A DNA stretch of 64,000 nucleotides from Mytilus californianus. Taxonomy: Eukaryota; Mollusca; Bivalvia; Mytilida; Mytilidae. The position numbers were made by a program, and so were the translations under genes. Positions 16,275 through 28,880 of the stretch are shown here, piece by piece; positions within the stretch are counted from its first letter, which is position 1, and each line of letters starts with the position of its first letter. The notes below the pieces were generated by a model. That model was given only the letters and a program-made list of their open reading frames with translations, had not been told where the DNA came from and did not search any database. The stretch covers positions 13,379,501 through 13,443,500 of the forward strand of contig NW_026262690.1 in the NCBI RefSeq assembly GCF_021869535.1. The letters are read 5' to 3'.

Positions 16275-17775
16275 ATATGTCTCGCCTATTTGTAAATTTG
16301 ATTATGCAAATGTTGAAATTAAAATATCAATACTTTAACAAGTTACATAAGTTATGCAAATATTCAAAGTCAATGAACCATGACTGAGGTACATGGCTAA
16401 ACAATCTCCATGTAAATGAGATGTGCCAATGCTAATACAACTGCATACTAATTACCATTGACTTATTATAGTTCGTTCCCTTTAAACAAACCTAAACACA
16501 AACATTAACTTTTAAACTATGTAAAAGTTTCAAAGTCAATGAACCATGAAGAGGGGGTGGGGCTATATAATGTCCATGGCTATGATACTTGCAAATGCCA
16601 ATAAATTTGCATACCAAATATCATTGACTTAACATTAGCAGTTCATCTTAAACTGATCTAATCACAAACTAATACATGTAACAAACCTAAACACAAACAT
16701 TAACTTTTAAACTATGTAAAAGTTTCAAAGTCAATGAAATATGAAGAGGGGGTGGGGCTATATAATGTCCATGGAAATGATACTTGCAAATGCCAATAAA
16801 TTTGCATACCAAATATCATTGACTTAACATTAGCAGTTCATCTTAAACTGATCTAATCACAAACTAATACATGTAACAAACCTAAACACAAACATTAACT
16901 TTTAAACTATGTAAAAGTTTCAAAGTCAATGAAATATGAAGAGGGGGTGGGGCTATATAATGTCCATGGAAACGATACTTGCAAATGCCAATAAAGTTGC
17001 ATACCAAATATCATTGACTTAACATTAGCAGTTCATCTTAAACTGATCTAATCACAAACTAATACATGTAACAAACCTAAACACAAACATTAACTTTTAA
17101 ACTATGTAAAAGTTTCAAAGTCAATGAAATATGAAGAGGGGGTGGGGCTATATAATGTCCATGGAAACGATACTTGCAAATGCCAATAAAGTTGCATACC
17201 AAATATCATTGACTTAACATTAGCAGTTCATCTTAAACTGATCTAACCACAAACTAATACATGTAAACTAAGCAAAAGTTTCAAAGTCGATAGACCATGA
17301 CTGAGATGTTCTGATGCTTAAACAACTGAATACCAATTAACATTGGCCTACCACTAATGGTTCCCCTGGAACTGACCTAATCACAAACTAATACATGTTA
17401 ACTAAGCAATATTTTCGAAGTCAATAGACCATGACTAAGGGGGTGGAGCCAAATAATGTCCATGGAAATGAGATATGCCAATGCTTATACAACTGCATAC
17501 CAAATATCATTGACCCACCACTAGTGGTTCCCCATACACTGACCTAATCACAAACTAATACATGTAAAATAAGCAAAAGTTTCAAAGTCAATAGACCATG
17601 ACTGAGGGGGCAGAGCCAAAAAACTCCATGGAAATGAGATGTGCCAATGCTAATACAACTGCATACCAAATATGATTGACCTACCACTTGTGGTTCACTA
17701 TAAACTAGACCTAATCACAAATTAAAACATTGTCGCCGGAAACAGCATACCTCTGTCTCGCATTTTGACTCCGTC
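16275..17775. repeat. 195-bp satellite bounded by TGTCTCGCC motifs
   Basis: About seven tandem units carry landmarks GTTTCAAAGTCAATGAA, GGGGGTGGGGCTATATAATG and ATACCAAATATCATTGAC. The three central units start at 16,681, 16,876 and 17,071, exactly 195 bp apart and nearly identical, while outer units are more diverged. The array is preceded by ATATGTCTCGCC (about 16,277) and ends near 17,745-17,770 with a TGTCTCGC/GGCGAGACA inverted pair. The satellite may therefore be the interior of a mobile element with short inverted termini. Confidence 0.85.
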
Positions 17776-18240
17776 AAGGCGAGACAAAAACTTAGTCCAT
17801 CTATCAGAAAAATACTGAAAATATAAAAAAATATATTTTCAAAAGTTTGTTTCAGACATAATCACCTAATAAAAAAAAAAACTTCTAACAAAAGTTTCAT
17901 AAAATTCAATGAGGGTTTGATAAAGTAATTAATGTGATCTATTTGTTAAATGTAAAGTCCATTTATCAGTGAAATACAGAAAAATGAAACTAATATATTT
18001 TTTAAAACTTTTGCCCTGGATACTGTATTTTGGTCTTAAACAAGCTTCTGTCCCAATTTCCTAAAATTCCATGAAGGTTTGACAAAGTTATTGATGTCTA
18101 AAAAAAATTTAACCACAGACTGAACCTTAATGTTGACGCCCCCGCGGACATCTATGATCACTATGTCTTGCTTTTGCGACATAAATGTGGCAGGCTTGAC
18201 AAAAATACATACAGAAAAAAAATGTAGCACATTTCATAAA
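17776..18240. repeat. Degenerate repeats around GTCCATTTATCAG
   Basis: Two diverged units (about 17,785-17,940 and 17,950-18,110) share TCCATNTATCAG, AGTTTCATAAAATTC-like and AAGGTTTGACAAAGT-like segments. A further relative lies at about 16,085-16,220. The units flank the 195-bp satellite on both sides, suggesting they belong to the same larger repeat. About 18,241-18,642 beyond them shows nothing notable. Confidence 0.6.
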
Positions 18241-18899
18241 AAAAGTCTGAAAGATTTAATGAACAATAATAAATTAAATGTGGAATAAAAAACTATAATT
18301 CTATTTTCAGAATTTCTCTTATGTAAATAAAAAATATGGCAGACATTAAAAGATAAAATTGACGTGGTGAAAAAGCTGAAAGCTATAGCAATGGCTTTGA
18401 ATTATTTCAATGAAAAGAGGAAAACTTTTTAGAAAGAAAAAAAAAAAAAAAACAGTTTAATTGGCAGAATTGTCTAAGAGTTTAACAAAAAAAAGGAGAT
18501 GTGGGTGTTCGTCTATGAAAAAGGCACCACACATAAAAACAAACAAAAAAGACTAGAGGGCTTCACAGTCATCAACAACTATTTTGAACTGATCTTTTTA
18601 TCCTTTTACTGTAACATTATAAATGTTCACAAAAAATCAATCAAAGCACGAAAGTGCTGTAAAGGCAGTTAATTACAGGTTGTGTGTATTTTAAGTCCAG
18701 TTATATCATTATCTTGCATAGTACAGTGTACTTATCAGAGGTGGCTTTCAGTATTTAAGATTTAGAGTTCTCTAATGATATTGAACAAGTTTTATGAATG
18801 TCATATTCTGAGCACTATATGAAGGCGATTGTTCTCACTTGATTATGAACTAGTGCATTATGTCCAGTTTGTACCTTTTTTATCTATGTTTATAGTCAA

Positions 18900-19125
18900 A
18901 TTAGTTATCAAAGGTACCAGGATTATAATTTAATACGCCAGACGTGTGTTTCGTCTACATAAGACTCATCAGTGACGTTCAGATCAAAATAGTAACAAAG
19001 CCAAACAAGTACAAAGTTGAAGAGCATTGAGGACCCAAAATTCCAAAAAGTTGTGCCAAATACGGCTAAGGTAATCTATTCCTTGGATAAGAAAATCCTT
19101 AGTTTTTTCATTGGCAATCATAACA
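18900..19125. repeat. Dispersed repeat inserted in transposon copy 1
   Basis: The segment with landmarks AATACGCCAGACGTG, TTTCGTCTACATAAGACTCA and TACAAAGTTGAAGAGCA is absent from the matching place in copy 2. A related segment occurs at about 60,975-61,075. It looks like a SINE-like or other short dispersed family, recalled as common in mussels. The 60-codon open frame across it is incidental. Confidence 0.6.
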
Positions 19126-19369
19126 CATCTCCTTATTTATATAATGATCTATATTCAACGACCTCAGGTACAAAAAAAATGTATGTAACTAAACTATGAT
19201 GGGAAATCTTTGACTTCTTTCTTTTATATAAACTTTTGATTTGGTACCATAGAACTATGTAGAGTAAATGTACATTGCAACATGTCAACTCTTTCAACTC
19301 CAAGCAAAATTATATTTCGAAGCATAAAGTAATTTATGAATGAAAAAAAGGAGTTCTTAATTAAGAAAT

Positions 19370-19640
19370 AAACTGATTCGCTGAGCGCAGCTGGATACAC
19401 CCGCAGAGGTCCAACCCTGAACAGCTGGGGCAAAAATGGACACAATATTCAAGCATGATACAGGTCTGAATTTGGATTGTAATTAAATATTTGACATATT
19501 ATAGTTTCTGAATAAATGTAGTCAATGAACTTGAAATCGGTTATATGAATTGAATTTATATTCAATTAAAGATTTCTTGCTGTTGTGCAATACACTGTGC
19601 TGTTGCGCAATACTTAATAAATCTGTTGCCAGACTATAAA
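19370..19640. repeat. Dispersed 'ACCCGCAGAGGTC' family inside transposon copy 1
   Basis: This is related to the leader of blocks A and A' (shared landmarks GAGGTC-AACCCTGAACAG and ATACAGGTCTGAATTTGGAT) and is followed by a TTGTGCAATACACTGTGC tract. The same segment occurs in copy 2 at about 52,480-52,740, so it is part of the transposon as it was copied. Another copy lies at 28,515-28,710. Confidence 0.75.
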
Positions 19641-20284
19641 CAAATAAAGTTCAATTTCTTCTCAATGTCATATTTGAAATTTATGAAAATCAATAGGGAG
19701 ATTACATCAATAGCTATAAATAATTCACCAAAGTTTCATGTGAACTGCTTAAAGCATTTTTGAGTTGTTGTCCAAAAACTGGAAAATCCCCCCTTTTTTA
19801 ATGAATAAAACCCCATAACTCAGAAATGTAAAATCTAAAATTTATAAAATTCTAAAGGGAGCTTACGGATTGATAATTTAGTCTTAGATGCAAGATTTTT
19901 TTATCAGTTGTTAGTGGCTTTGAACTAGCTGTCAGTAACTGCAAGTACTCTCAGATCTGTATTTAGTGTCTTTTTGTTGTTTGGATGTACAACTACCCGA
20001 CCATGTCCACTTGTATTTGTATTTATCCATCTGATGAGTTTAGCCTCTTTCAACTGATTTTTATAGTTCTTTCTTATATTGTACTGTTACACCACTGTCC
20101 CAGGTTAGGGGGAGGGTTGGGATCCCGCTAACATGTTTAAGCCCGCCACATTCTGTATGTACATGTATGTGCCTGTCCCAAGTCAGGAGCCTGTAAAAGT
20201 GTAATTCAGTGGTTGTCGTTTGTTTATGTGTTGCATATTTGTTATATTTGTTCATTTTTTTTACATAAAATATGCCGTTAGTTT

Positions 20285-20470
20285 TCTTGTTTGAATTGTT
20301 TTACATTGTCATTTCGGGGCCTTTTATAGCTGACTGTGCGGTATGGGCTTTGCTCATTGTTGAAGGCCGTACTGTGACCTATAGCTGTTAATTTTTGTGT
20401 CATTTGGTCTCTTGTGCATGTGTGGAGAGTTGTCTCATTGGCAATCATTCCACATCTTCTTTTTTATATT
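20285..20470 (+). repeat. Dispersed mussel-type repeat (CATTTCGGGGCCTTTTATAG)
   Basis: The landmarks ATTGTTGAAGGCCGTACTGTG and GAGTTGTCTCATTGGCAATC recur at 53,370-53,520. More diverged copies occur at 14,940-15,050 and 43,240-43,310, and on the opposite strand at about 41,620-41,740. I recall this family as very common in Mytilus sequence, which is part of the basis for the organism guess. Confidence 0.75.
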
Positions 20471-20929
20471 TACATCAACAGATATAAAAAATTCACCAAA
20501 GTCAAGGTGAGGCAACAAAACTTAGTTGTAAGATCTCTGAAATTTTTTACAGGGTACAAGTTTTTCTCATTGTTGAAGATTGTACGGTGACAGTAACACC
20601 TGTAACTGCTTAAACCCATTTCTTATGCACTTTAGTTTGATAAACTCACTGAAAATCATACCACATCTCCTTATTTTTATATGCATTACAATTTACATGT
20701 GTATGTAATTGTAAATATATATATATCAGAACAAAATTCATTGCGTCACTTTTATTTATGCATCCTTTGGCACAATACAAGTCCTAAAATTACACAACAT
20801 AAAACAACTAAATGTTATTTCAGATGAAAGTTTTGTTTCAGTTCCATTCATAGGATTTATTAGAATTTTGTATGTTTTGCCAAGTCCAATAATTCGCTCT
20901 ATGTGACATAGAGACATAGTTGACTAAAC

Positions 20930-22491
20930 CACCAGGTGTCGAACATTCAAGAATTTTCAGTGTTTCTGTTTTTATTTGATGAAAAGGTTGCCTGAGCTCT
21001 AGGAGCTTTAGGTTTTATCACGGGATATTCTGTGCTGTCAATAATAATCCAAGTCGTAGGAAACTTTTAATTTGAAGTTGGATGGTGAAAAATACCTGAC
21101 TAAACCACTAGATGGCCAAGTGTTAGCCTCACACCACTGTTTAGACATAAAAACAATCCATGTATACACAATGTTCTTAACACTAGATTCAATCTAGAAT
21201 CTAGGCAGTTCAAAGTTGGTTGTATGATGCCTCAATTTCATCAAAGTCATAAAAAACTGATTTTCAACTGACACCCTATCAATTTGAAAATATATGTATC
21301 TCAAACAATGTGCTGCTGGACCAAGTGTGGTCAAAACAAATAAAAATTTAGTATACAACTCTAAACCGGTATAAAAATGCATGGCTGTGTCACGTGTCTT
21401 CATTTCAAAATTCTCTGCTGAAAACATAGGCATTGATGGTGTTTGCGTAATTCCATCTGTGAAGCTCAACATTAGCTCGGCAGTTGGTGGTGGACAGTCA
21501 TAAATCCTTTCTGCAGTATGAATGACTTCTTCAGGAAAACCAACTTTACAATCAAAACTTTCCTCTAGATTTCTACTACAATATTCATCAAGTTTAGTTC
21601 TTTTGTTTTCACAGGAAACTGCCCTGATTTTTCTTTTTGCGGACGATTCAGTCTCTTGCTTGGTCCAGGAAAATAGGCTGGGAATGGCAGTAGACTTAAG
21701 TCTCTGTATGGTGGGTTTGCGCCCTGAAAAAGGTTATAAAACATTAGTTTTTTGATAATTAAATGAACTTCCATTAGCAATGTATACTTTTTACTACCTG
21801 GCGAAATATTAACTAGATTTATTCATTACTATGTTTGCCTGATTCAATGTATGTTATGTAAATCCAAAGGACAAACAATGAGAGACTTATGCAACAAACG
21901 TACATTGTTTGTACCTAAATAACTATAATATAGATGAGAGCATGTCATTGTTTTGTTCCTGTTAACATTGTCATTGATATTTTTCAAGAAAGTCTATGAG
22001 GCATAGCTTATGCATTCCTGTCATTACTACATTAGTATAATTACTGCTAAAATAATTCTCAGTATGATATACCTCTTGTAAGAAATCATTATAATTGTAG
22101 CAATCACCAAAAAATCTCAAACAGATCACATTGAATCGTAGTCCAAAAAATTATGACGTCTTGAATTACCCACCCCCTTTTATTCTAAAACGATAATTGC
22201 GGTTGTAAACAGACTTTGGTTTATTCGCATGGCGATTACATATATAACTATATATTTCACAAAGAAAATAGAGTTTTACCATGAATAGTTTCCTGCACGT
22301 AGTCTTTTTCAGTAAAACGTGCCTTGCAAACAACAGCTGATTGAGATGGACTCCACGATATCATCGTGTTCTCGTCCAATCTGCGTATGGGCCATGGCGT
22401 TGATCCAACTTTTCCTTCTTTTTAAGTCATTTGGAAATGCATGTCCTCCTCTTAAATGACATCAAGGTACACAACAACAAGTACTTGGCAT
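20930..22491 (-). pseudogene. THAP/DDE transposase remnant, copy 1
   Basis: Exon 1 (22,280-22,491) starts MPSTCCCV but then meets TGA where copy 2 has Gly. Further on it carries the same frameshift as copy 2 before the Cys-x2-His half (VCKAHF). It ends in a CATG/GTAAAA donor. Exon 2 starts at 21,723 after a CAG acceptor, encoding RKPTIQRLKST, then the helical segment with FYTGLELY and ENQFFMTLMKLR. That is a helix-turn-helix typical of DDE_Tnp_4 transposases. The MTLMKLR stretch is in frame here but shifted in copy 2. The catalytic part (first Asp region) remains around 21,040; the second Asp block is deleted. The gene is inactive. Confidence 0.75.
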
Positions 22492-23194
22492 CGTTAATTA
22501 AAAATATAACCGAAATAGTTGCACAGTGCAGAAACCGGAAGTAGAGGAACAGGATCCGCTACCACGGCGCCACCTATTCAGGAACGATAATTTGCTACTT
22601 TATATAACTGCGAAATTACAATAACGTTAGACGGGTTCACGTGCATAAACAGAAATTCGCTTTAAATTGTATAATATAATTCATGTTCAGTCGACCTTTA
22701 ATTATTATATCAACGACTGAAATGATTTATAAACATCTAGATTGCAGATAACACTCGAAATTTACCCGAGCTCTTTCCACACGGAATTCAAATAATTCTA
22801 GTTTGTCAATCGGTTGACTGCTTATAATGCAAAATACTAATATATCAAAAGTTTTTAAAACTAACAAAACACAATGATCGTTTCTCTATTTCCCAATGTA
22901 AATGAAATGAAACAAAAAACATTTTATATCGCAATAAGAAGAGGAGAGAATTCAACATTTCCGGATCTACTTGGAGCCTAATGACCCCCCACGTTGATAA
23001 GTTGGATATCGCGGAAGGAAGGATTAACCCGGCAACTAGAAAGGCATTAAAGCACTGCCTTTAAAAAATCCAAATTTCAATGAATAAATGATTGACCTAG
23101 CTCATGAATATGTCAGGTAGCTTAGGCATTGTTTTGTTTAACACAAATTTTTTCGACAGACATATTACTACCTAGAGCTTATTATAAATGAAAG

Positions 23195-24395
23195 TGGGAG
23201 ATATTCGCAGATTTGACCTCAATGTCAGACTTGGCTTCAGATTTAACACCCATGTCAAACATGGCTTCAGATTTGACCTCCAGGTCAGACTCAGCTTCAA
23301 ATTTGATCTCCACATCTGAGACTCTGCTTCAGATTTGACCTCCATGTCAGACTTTGCTTCAGTTTTGACCTCTATGTCAGACTTTGCTTCAGTTTTGATC
23401 TCCATGTCAGACTTGCCTTCAGATTTAACAACAATGTCAGACTTTTCTTCAGTTTTGACCTCCATGTCAGACTTTGCTTCAGTTTTGACCTCCATGTCAG
23501 ACTTTGCTTCAGTTTTGACCTCCATGTCAGACTTGCCTTCAGATTTAACAACAATGTCAAACTCAGCTTCAGTTTTGACCTCCATGTCAGACTTTGCTTC
23601 AGTTTTGACCTCCATGTCAGACTTAACTTCAGATTTAACAACAATGTCAAACTCAGCCTCAGTTTTGACCTTCATGTCAGACTTTGTTCCAGTCTTAACC
23701 TCCATGTCAGATTTGCCTTCAGATTTAACACGTGCACAGTCGTCAGACACGGCTTCAGATTTGACCTCCATATCAGACACGGCTTCAAATTTGACCTTTA
23801 TGTCAGACACGGCTTCAAATTTGACCTCCATGTTAGACTTGGCTTCAGATTTAACCTCCATGTCAGGCTTTGCTTCAAATTTAACACATTTGACCTCCAT
23901 GTCAGACTTGACTTCATTCTGACCTCCATATCAGATTTGGCTTCAGATGTAACACCCATATCAGACGGCTTCAGATTTGTCCTCCATGTCAGACTGGGCT
24001 TCAGATTGACCTCCATATCAAACTCAGCTTCAGATTTGACCTCCATATCAGACTTGGCTTCAGATTTGACCTCCATGTCAGACTGGGCTTCAGTTTGACC
24101 TCCATATCAAACTCAGCTTCAGATTTGACCTCCATATCAGACTGGGCTTCAGTTTGACCTCCATATCAAACTCAGCTTCAGATTTGACCTCTATATCAGA
24201 CTTGCCTTCAGATTTGACCTACATATCAGACCTGGCTTCAGATTTGACCTCCATATCAAACTCAGCTTCAGATTTAACACATATATCAGACTTTATTTTA
24301 GATCTGACCTCTATGTCAGATTGGGCTTCAGATTTAACAACCATATCAGACTTGGCTTCAGATTTGACCTGGCTTAGCTTTCGAGGAAACATTAA
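23195..24395. repeat. 30-bp minisatellite open on both strands
   Basis: About 40 copies of a 30-bp unit (GCTTCAGATTTGACCTCCAT then GTCAGACTTG). As 30 is a multiple of three and the unit lacks stops in several frames, long open frames appear: 195 codons on the plus strand (SDLTSMSDFA-like) and 242 codons on the minus strand (MEVKSEAKSD-like). There are no domains, splice evidence or unrelated flanking codons, so I treat it as non-coding. It sits in the ALK intron about 160 bp past the donor of exon 24,555-24,619 and begins close to the right end of transposon copy 1. Confidence 0.93.
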
Positions 24396-24554
24396 CCTGA
24401 AGAGAGGTAGAACTGACCTGCATGTCTGGTTTTATGAATGAATAGAAATTTTTTGAATAAAATTATTGTCTTTTTATAATAAGCATACTTTTCTGTCTAG
24501 ACAACATGACCACATGTAACAAATGTTTGACATGTCATAATTAACATAAAATAC

Positions 24555-24619
24555 CTCATTATAACAGCTTCCATTAAGAAGTCTAACTCGGCTTGTTCTG
24601 TAGTTAGTGCTGGTAAAGT
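24555..24619 (-). CDS. ALK: ALK kinase exon: alpha-C helix
   Basis: 65 bp, phase 0 in and phase 2 out. It reads TLPALTTEQAELDFLMEAVI then M, followed by AG of the Ser codon completed in the next exon. This is the alpha-C helix region. The Glu in LMEA (codon 24,571-24,569) is the partner of the VAVK lysine. The pattern TLP..-EQ-ELDFLMEA-I matches ALK closely. The acceptor is CTTTTCAG/ACTTTA and the donor ATGAG/GTATTT. The exon is isolated between a 24-kb and a 10-kb intron, and is recognised only because its frame and phase join the neighbouring exons exactly. Confidence 0.93.
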
Positions 24620-25900
24620 CTGAAAAGAAGAAAGTTTAAGGATTAATATGATTTAGAACAGTTCAGCTTCAGACTATTTTGATTTGAGGCCACTGTTGAG
24701 TCATATAACGACAACAATACTTTATGTTAATAGGATTATTCAGTTAGTTATGCAACTAATATTTCATGAGGCCCATCATCTTAAAACAGCATAAAACTTT
24801 GTTGAAAAACATAAAATGCAGACATGTAAAGTCACAATACCCTAATTGCACCCACTTTGAAAAATGGCAACTGCATCCAATAGGTCTTCTTAGAGACTTA
24901 AAACAATTCGTCTTTTCATCATTTGTCATTATGCAAGTCTTTCAACTTAAAGATACACAAAACAGTCACAGTATATATCAACAGATGAAGACTTCAGTGA
25001 AAAAGTAAAATTCATGGAAACTTTCGCATGTAATGTCCACAAAAAGTAAAATTTTGAAAATGAGAAAATAGATACGTTATAGAAATCCATTTCTTACAAA
25101 ATTGTTCAATATTTTTGAGGTAGGAATTAGCAGCTGACACACCAAGTACCCCACCCTTGTCATATAATTTGAATAATAAAAATACATACTCTATATCATA
25201 CATTTTTTGACAAAAAATACACCTATAGATATCATGATTACACTTTTTCAAGGAGAGTTTTAAATGATATCAATCTTCCGTTAAAAAAATCACTTTGTTT
25301 CTTGAAATCCAGAAAACGTAAAAACAAAATCAAATGATGAATTGTAAAGAACAATTTCTGGTGTTTATAACAAATCTTCTCTCGACAATATTGAAGATTA
25401 TTTTCTCTGACCTCCATTAACTGTCAATACAACAATATCTTGTTTTATTTTCTAAACTTTCAAAACAAGTCATCTATAGCCAAAACAAGCATCTATAGCC
25501 AAAACAACTATTTTGTAGTATATTAAGTATTGTCTGATATTCTATAATGATACGTAGAGTGTAGTATATTAAGTATTGTCTGATATTCTATATATTTGTT
25601 AGCTTATTTTTCATGATAACCTTTTTTTTCAAAAGAAATGATATGAGGTTAACAACATTCTGATTAATTGAAAACATCCAATTTATCAAAGTAACTGTGA
25701 TTTTATTGCTGTAGTTCATCTTGACAGTTGCTACATTTTAATTGATATAGAGAGTTTTTTAGTACAATTTCATTACTTCAACAATAAAATGCCATGTCTA
25801 AAAAATACATGAATAGATTATGGTTTGACTAAGGCTTCTGGTAGTTGTGCTTTAGTGCATTTTCAATATAATGTTTACTACAAGCTTTTTACTTAAGAAG
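24620..25900 (-). other. Intronic DNA with a short tandem duplication
   Basis: Part of the 24-kb ALK intron. At about 25,514-25,600 a 48-bp segment around TAGTATATTAAGTATTGTCT occurs twice in tandem. The two short open frames (80 and 79 codons) show no recognisable domain. Confidence 0.5.
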
Positions 25901-25904
25901 GATG

Positions 25905-26672
25905 TATTCTTCTGACGTTTCAGTCTCGTTGAAATCTCGTTCTGGAATTATTTCCAAAACATGTGATACAAGTGAAAAATATCAATGAATTTAAAAAATG
26001 TTATAATCAAACTCAACTCTGTGAAAAAAATTGTGTATTTACAATAAGTAGTTTTTGAGTAATAAATTTTTCAAATTTTATTACCAATCAAGACAGTCTT
26101 TTTAAACAAAATTTTGAGAAAATGGGTGAGGGGTACAAGAAATGATTTTACCAGAAACATATACATCCCATATTACTTTTTTCTTTTCAAATTTCTTAGA
26201 TATGTAATTTTTCAATCATTTATAACAAAGAAGTTGAAATATTATGCATTTTGTTCTTAAAATGGAGAAAAATCTCAAATTTACAAAATTGACAGCATGG
26301 TAAATTTGACATGAAAAAGCCTCAAAATATGATAAAACTTTCTTATATTAACACCTACCTAAAGTTTTTTGAAGTTTAATTTATTCAGATTGGTCCACTT
26401 CATCTTTATTGAAAGTATGAAAAAAAGTTTAATTGTGGGACTGTGATTTTTTTAACGATAATAGCCCAAAAATGGGTAAAAATTGATGAAAAATGGGAAA
26501 ATCATCAAAATTGGGTACTTTCAAAGGGCCGTAGCAAAAAAAGAAGTGCACCTGCCATATGAATTTTTCTTCACCAATTATTTTTTTACAGTCATATAAA
26601 CCCAAAAATCAGGTTAAGAAAAAAGTTTAATTCTAGAAATTTTTGGCTCCTCAGAGGTGTACATCCATAACA
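25905..26672. mobile_element. Candidate inverted-repeat element
   Basis: The left edge reads GGATGTATTCTTCTGACG. The right edge, on the other strand, reads GGATGTACACCTCTGAGG, 14 of 18 bases matching. The interior is AT-rich and non-coding. No clear target duplication was seen, so this is a tentative MITE call. Confidence 0.4.
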
Positions 26673-28505
26673 GAATATAAAATTGACTGTTTCTAAGATA
26701 TGCCTTTTTCTCTTTTAAATGCCTTTTAAATGAAAATATTAAACATATTATAGGAACTAGCTTATTTGAATTACATTTTACCAACACATAGGTAAGATAG
26801 AAAATCCTTATTGTTTGTATGGTTTGGGTACGTCAGGACATTACATATCTATTTTCATATTTTACTGTGTTTCAATACGTAAGCTAGATTTCCCCTAACC
26901 TTTACTGAATATCATCCACCAGTATACCACAATTTTCACAGATCCAATAAGTTTTCCATAGAATTTCCTTATTTTAAAAAATATTTACAGACCAGAGGCG
27001 GATTTATGGGCTTGCCCCCTAATGGAGCTACATATATGGTTAAAACAAGCACCACTCATAAAGCTTCTATTTGGATTGTTATTACATTCTTAAAACAGTC
27101 GATGGCATGCTTTTAGTTACTTTAAAATGAATATAACAAACATTCAAGTTTGAATTCATCATTGATTTTTGAAAGACAAACAGACTCGGATCCTCTTTTA
27201 AAAAGGGCAGTTGATAAATATGTATATAAATCTGAGTATGGTCATAGAAACATTCTAGATTCTCAACCAAACAGCCCAGGTTTAAGCAGATTTTTTTAAA
27301 GCCAAACCAAAATTATTTTGATTTCATACCCTTTTTTCTTTTTGCTAGGTTTTACAAAAATTAAAAATAACACCCCTCTTTAGTTGTTAGACGAGAATCT
27401 CAGAATTTTTATACTGGCCTTAACACAATTATCTAACAAATTTTGATACCAAGTATACAAATGAAGTTTCGTGTGACTGTCGTAACCTTTACAGTGAACT
27501 TCAATTTAATGCTTGGTTCAACTGTACTAAATTGTTACTATGAAGAATCTTTAAGTTACTTCGTAGCTAGGCATTTTAAGATGATCTTATTCCAACATTT
27601 ATGTACACTTATCTGAATAGTTGAAGAAAAAAAAAAAAAAAAAACTTGAGAGGAAAGAACGAACAGCTGGCAAACAAAAATGTCCATGCTTTCAAGTTTT
27701 CTTAATGGGAATATCACACCACAATTTCCCTATAAATCTCTTCAAATCATTGCACTTATATATATAATTGATATAAACAATTTCTACATTTTTCGTTAGA
27801 TGAAATCTGCCTGAAGTATATTACTCCTACTATACATAATGGTAAAAATAAGATTATCTTTCTCCTAGTTAACCAATGAAACATCTTAAATCTTTTACCT
27901 CCTCATCGCACTGCATGATGGACATAATGATTTTGAGCTATAAGTGACCAGAACTCAACTTAAAAGATAATACCACAAGAAGCTAAGCACTATCATCTTG
28001 CCTATGATACATTGTAAACTTTCTACTATTTGAGAAGGCTTCAGAAAACTGATTAGCTCTGAACCTTATTATGTGTCAATTTGGAATATCAGCACATTTG
28101 TTCTTGACCTCGTTACACTGGTTTTAAAATCCTTCATATGAACATGTCCAGTTGGGCTTTAACCTTCAAAATCATCTTAAATGTGGTTAGTTTTACTGAA
28201 GTTTTCTGTGTAATAGATGTGGTCTTTTATTGGTGTTTTATCTAATTATTTTCATTGTTGTCTATTCCTACTTTGATTTCTGATATTGCCCCCTCAGTAT
28301 ATAGTGATATGTTTCATGCTTCTCACTCCTTTCTCTTAGTATCAAGGAAATCTTATCATGGATGGTAGCACATATAGTACTGATCAATGTATTCACAAAT
28401 TAATTAATCCTGATGTCCATTTCTTTTGTTATTGTCTTATCAGGATATTAATAGTAAAAATTTCTGTTATTGTTTTGTCATTCTAAACAGTGTGACAATA
28501 ATAAG
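26673..28505 (-). other. Intronic DNA, nothing recognised
   Basis: AT-rich intron sequence with a homopolymer A run near 27,630. The only open frame of note (62 codons, minus) has no recognisable feature. Confidence 0.5.
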
Positions 28506-28514
28506 TGTCAATAA

Positions 28515-28710
28515 ATTGCTTTGCTGAGTGCAGCTTGATACAACCGCAGAGGTCCAACCCTGAAAAGTTGGGGAAAATATGGATACAATATTCGCGCTTG
28601 ATACAGGTCTGAATTTGGATTGTAATTAAATAATTGACACATAATAGGTTTCTGACACAGAATAACTGTAGTCAAAGAACTTAGCTTTTGTGCAATACAC
28701 TATGCTGATG
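28515..28710 (+). repeat. Dispersed 'CCGCAGAGGTCCAACCCTG' repeat copy
   Basis: Same family as 5,031-5,230 and 19,370-19,540: ATACAACCGCAGAGGTCC, then ATACAGGTCTGAATTTGGAT, and a shortened TGTGCAATACAC end. It is followed directly by low-complexity poly-C and poly-A. Confidence 0.75.
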
Positions 28711-28724
28711 CATATTGACCCAAC

Positions 28725-28880
28725 CCCCCACCTCCCCCAAAAAAAACTTTTATCCCCCCCCCCCTTTTGCCCTCTTTTTTGCAAAAAAAAAAAAAAAAAT
28801 ATTTGAAGAATTTTCTTTTTAATTTTGAAATCTGAAATGCCACCCCCCCCCCCCCCCCCCCCCCCCCCATTTTCCCTTTT
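28725..28880. repeat. Poly-C / poly-A low-complexity tract
   Basis: C-runs, including one of about 26 C near 28,843-28,868, and an A-run of about 17 near 28,783. The apparent glycine-rich minus-strand frame here is an artefact of the tract. Run lengths are prone to sequencing error. Confidence 0.9.

Larger units (their letters stand above)
18643..23067 (-). mobile_element. THAP/DDE DNA transposon, copy 1 (decayed)
   Basis: About 4.4 kb, nearly collinear with 51,811-56,357. The left end reads AAAGCACGAAAGTGCTGTAAAGGCAGT. The right end, read on the opposite strand, contains TTTAAAGGCAGTGC, so TAAAGGCAGT is shared as an inverted terminal core. The transposase remnant lies on the minus strand at the right (20,930-22,491). 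Compared with copy 2, this copy lacks roughly 200 bp that carry the second catalytic Asp region, and it has gained an insertion at about 18,905-19,100. A THAP domain plus HTH plus DDE_Tnp_4-like core suggests an ISL2EU or PIF/Harbinger-like element. Kolobok is a less likely alternative. The exact target duplication is unclear. Confidence 0.8.

Noticed and set aside
21522-21755. 77-codon plus-strand frame repeated at 54,794-55,027
   Set aside because: Antisense shadow of transposase exon 2. The minus strand carries the recognisable THAP-linked sequence.
23172-23922. 242-codon minus-strand and 195-codon plus-strand open frames
   Set aside because: Both are simple translations of the 30-bp minisatellite, with no unique sequence, domain or splice context.
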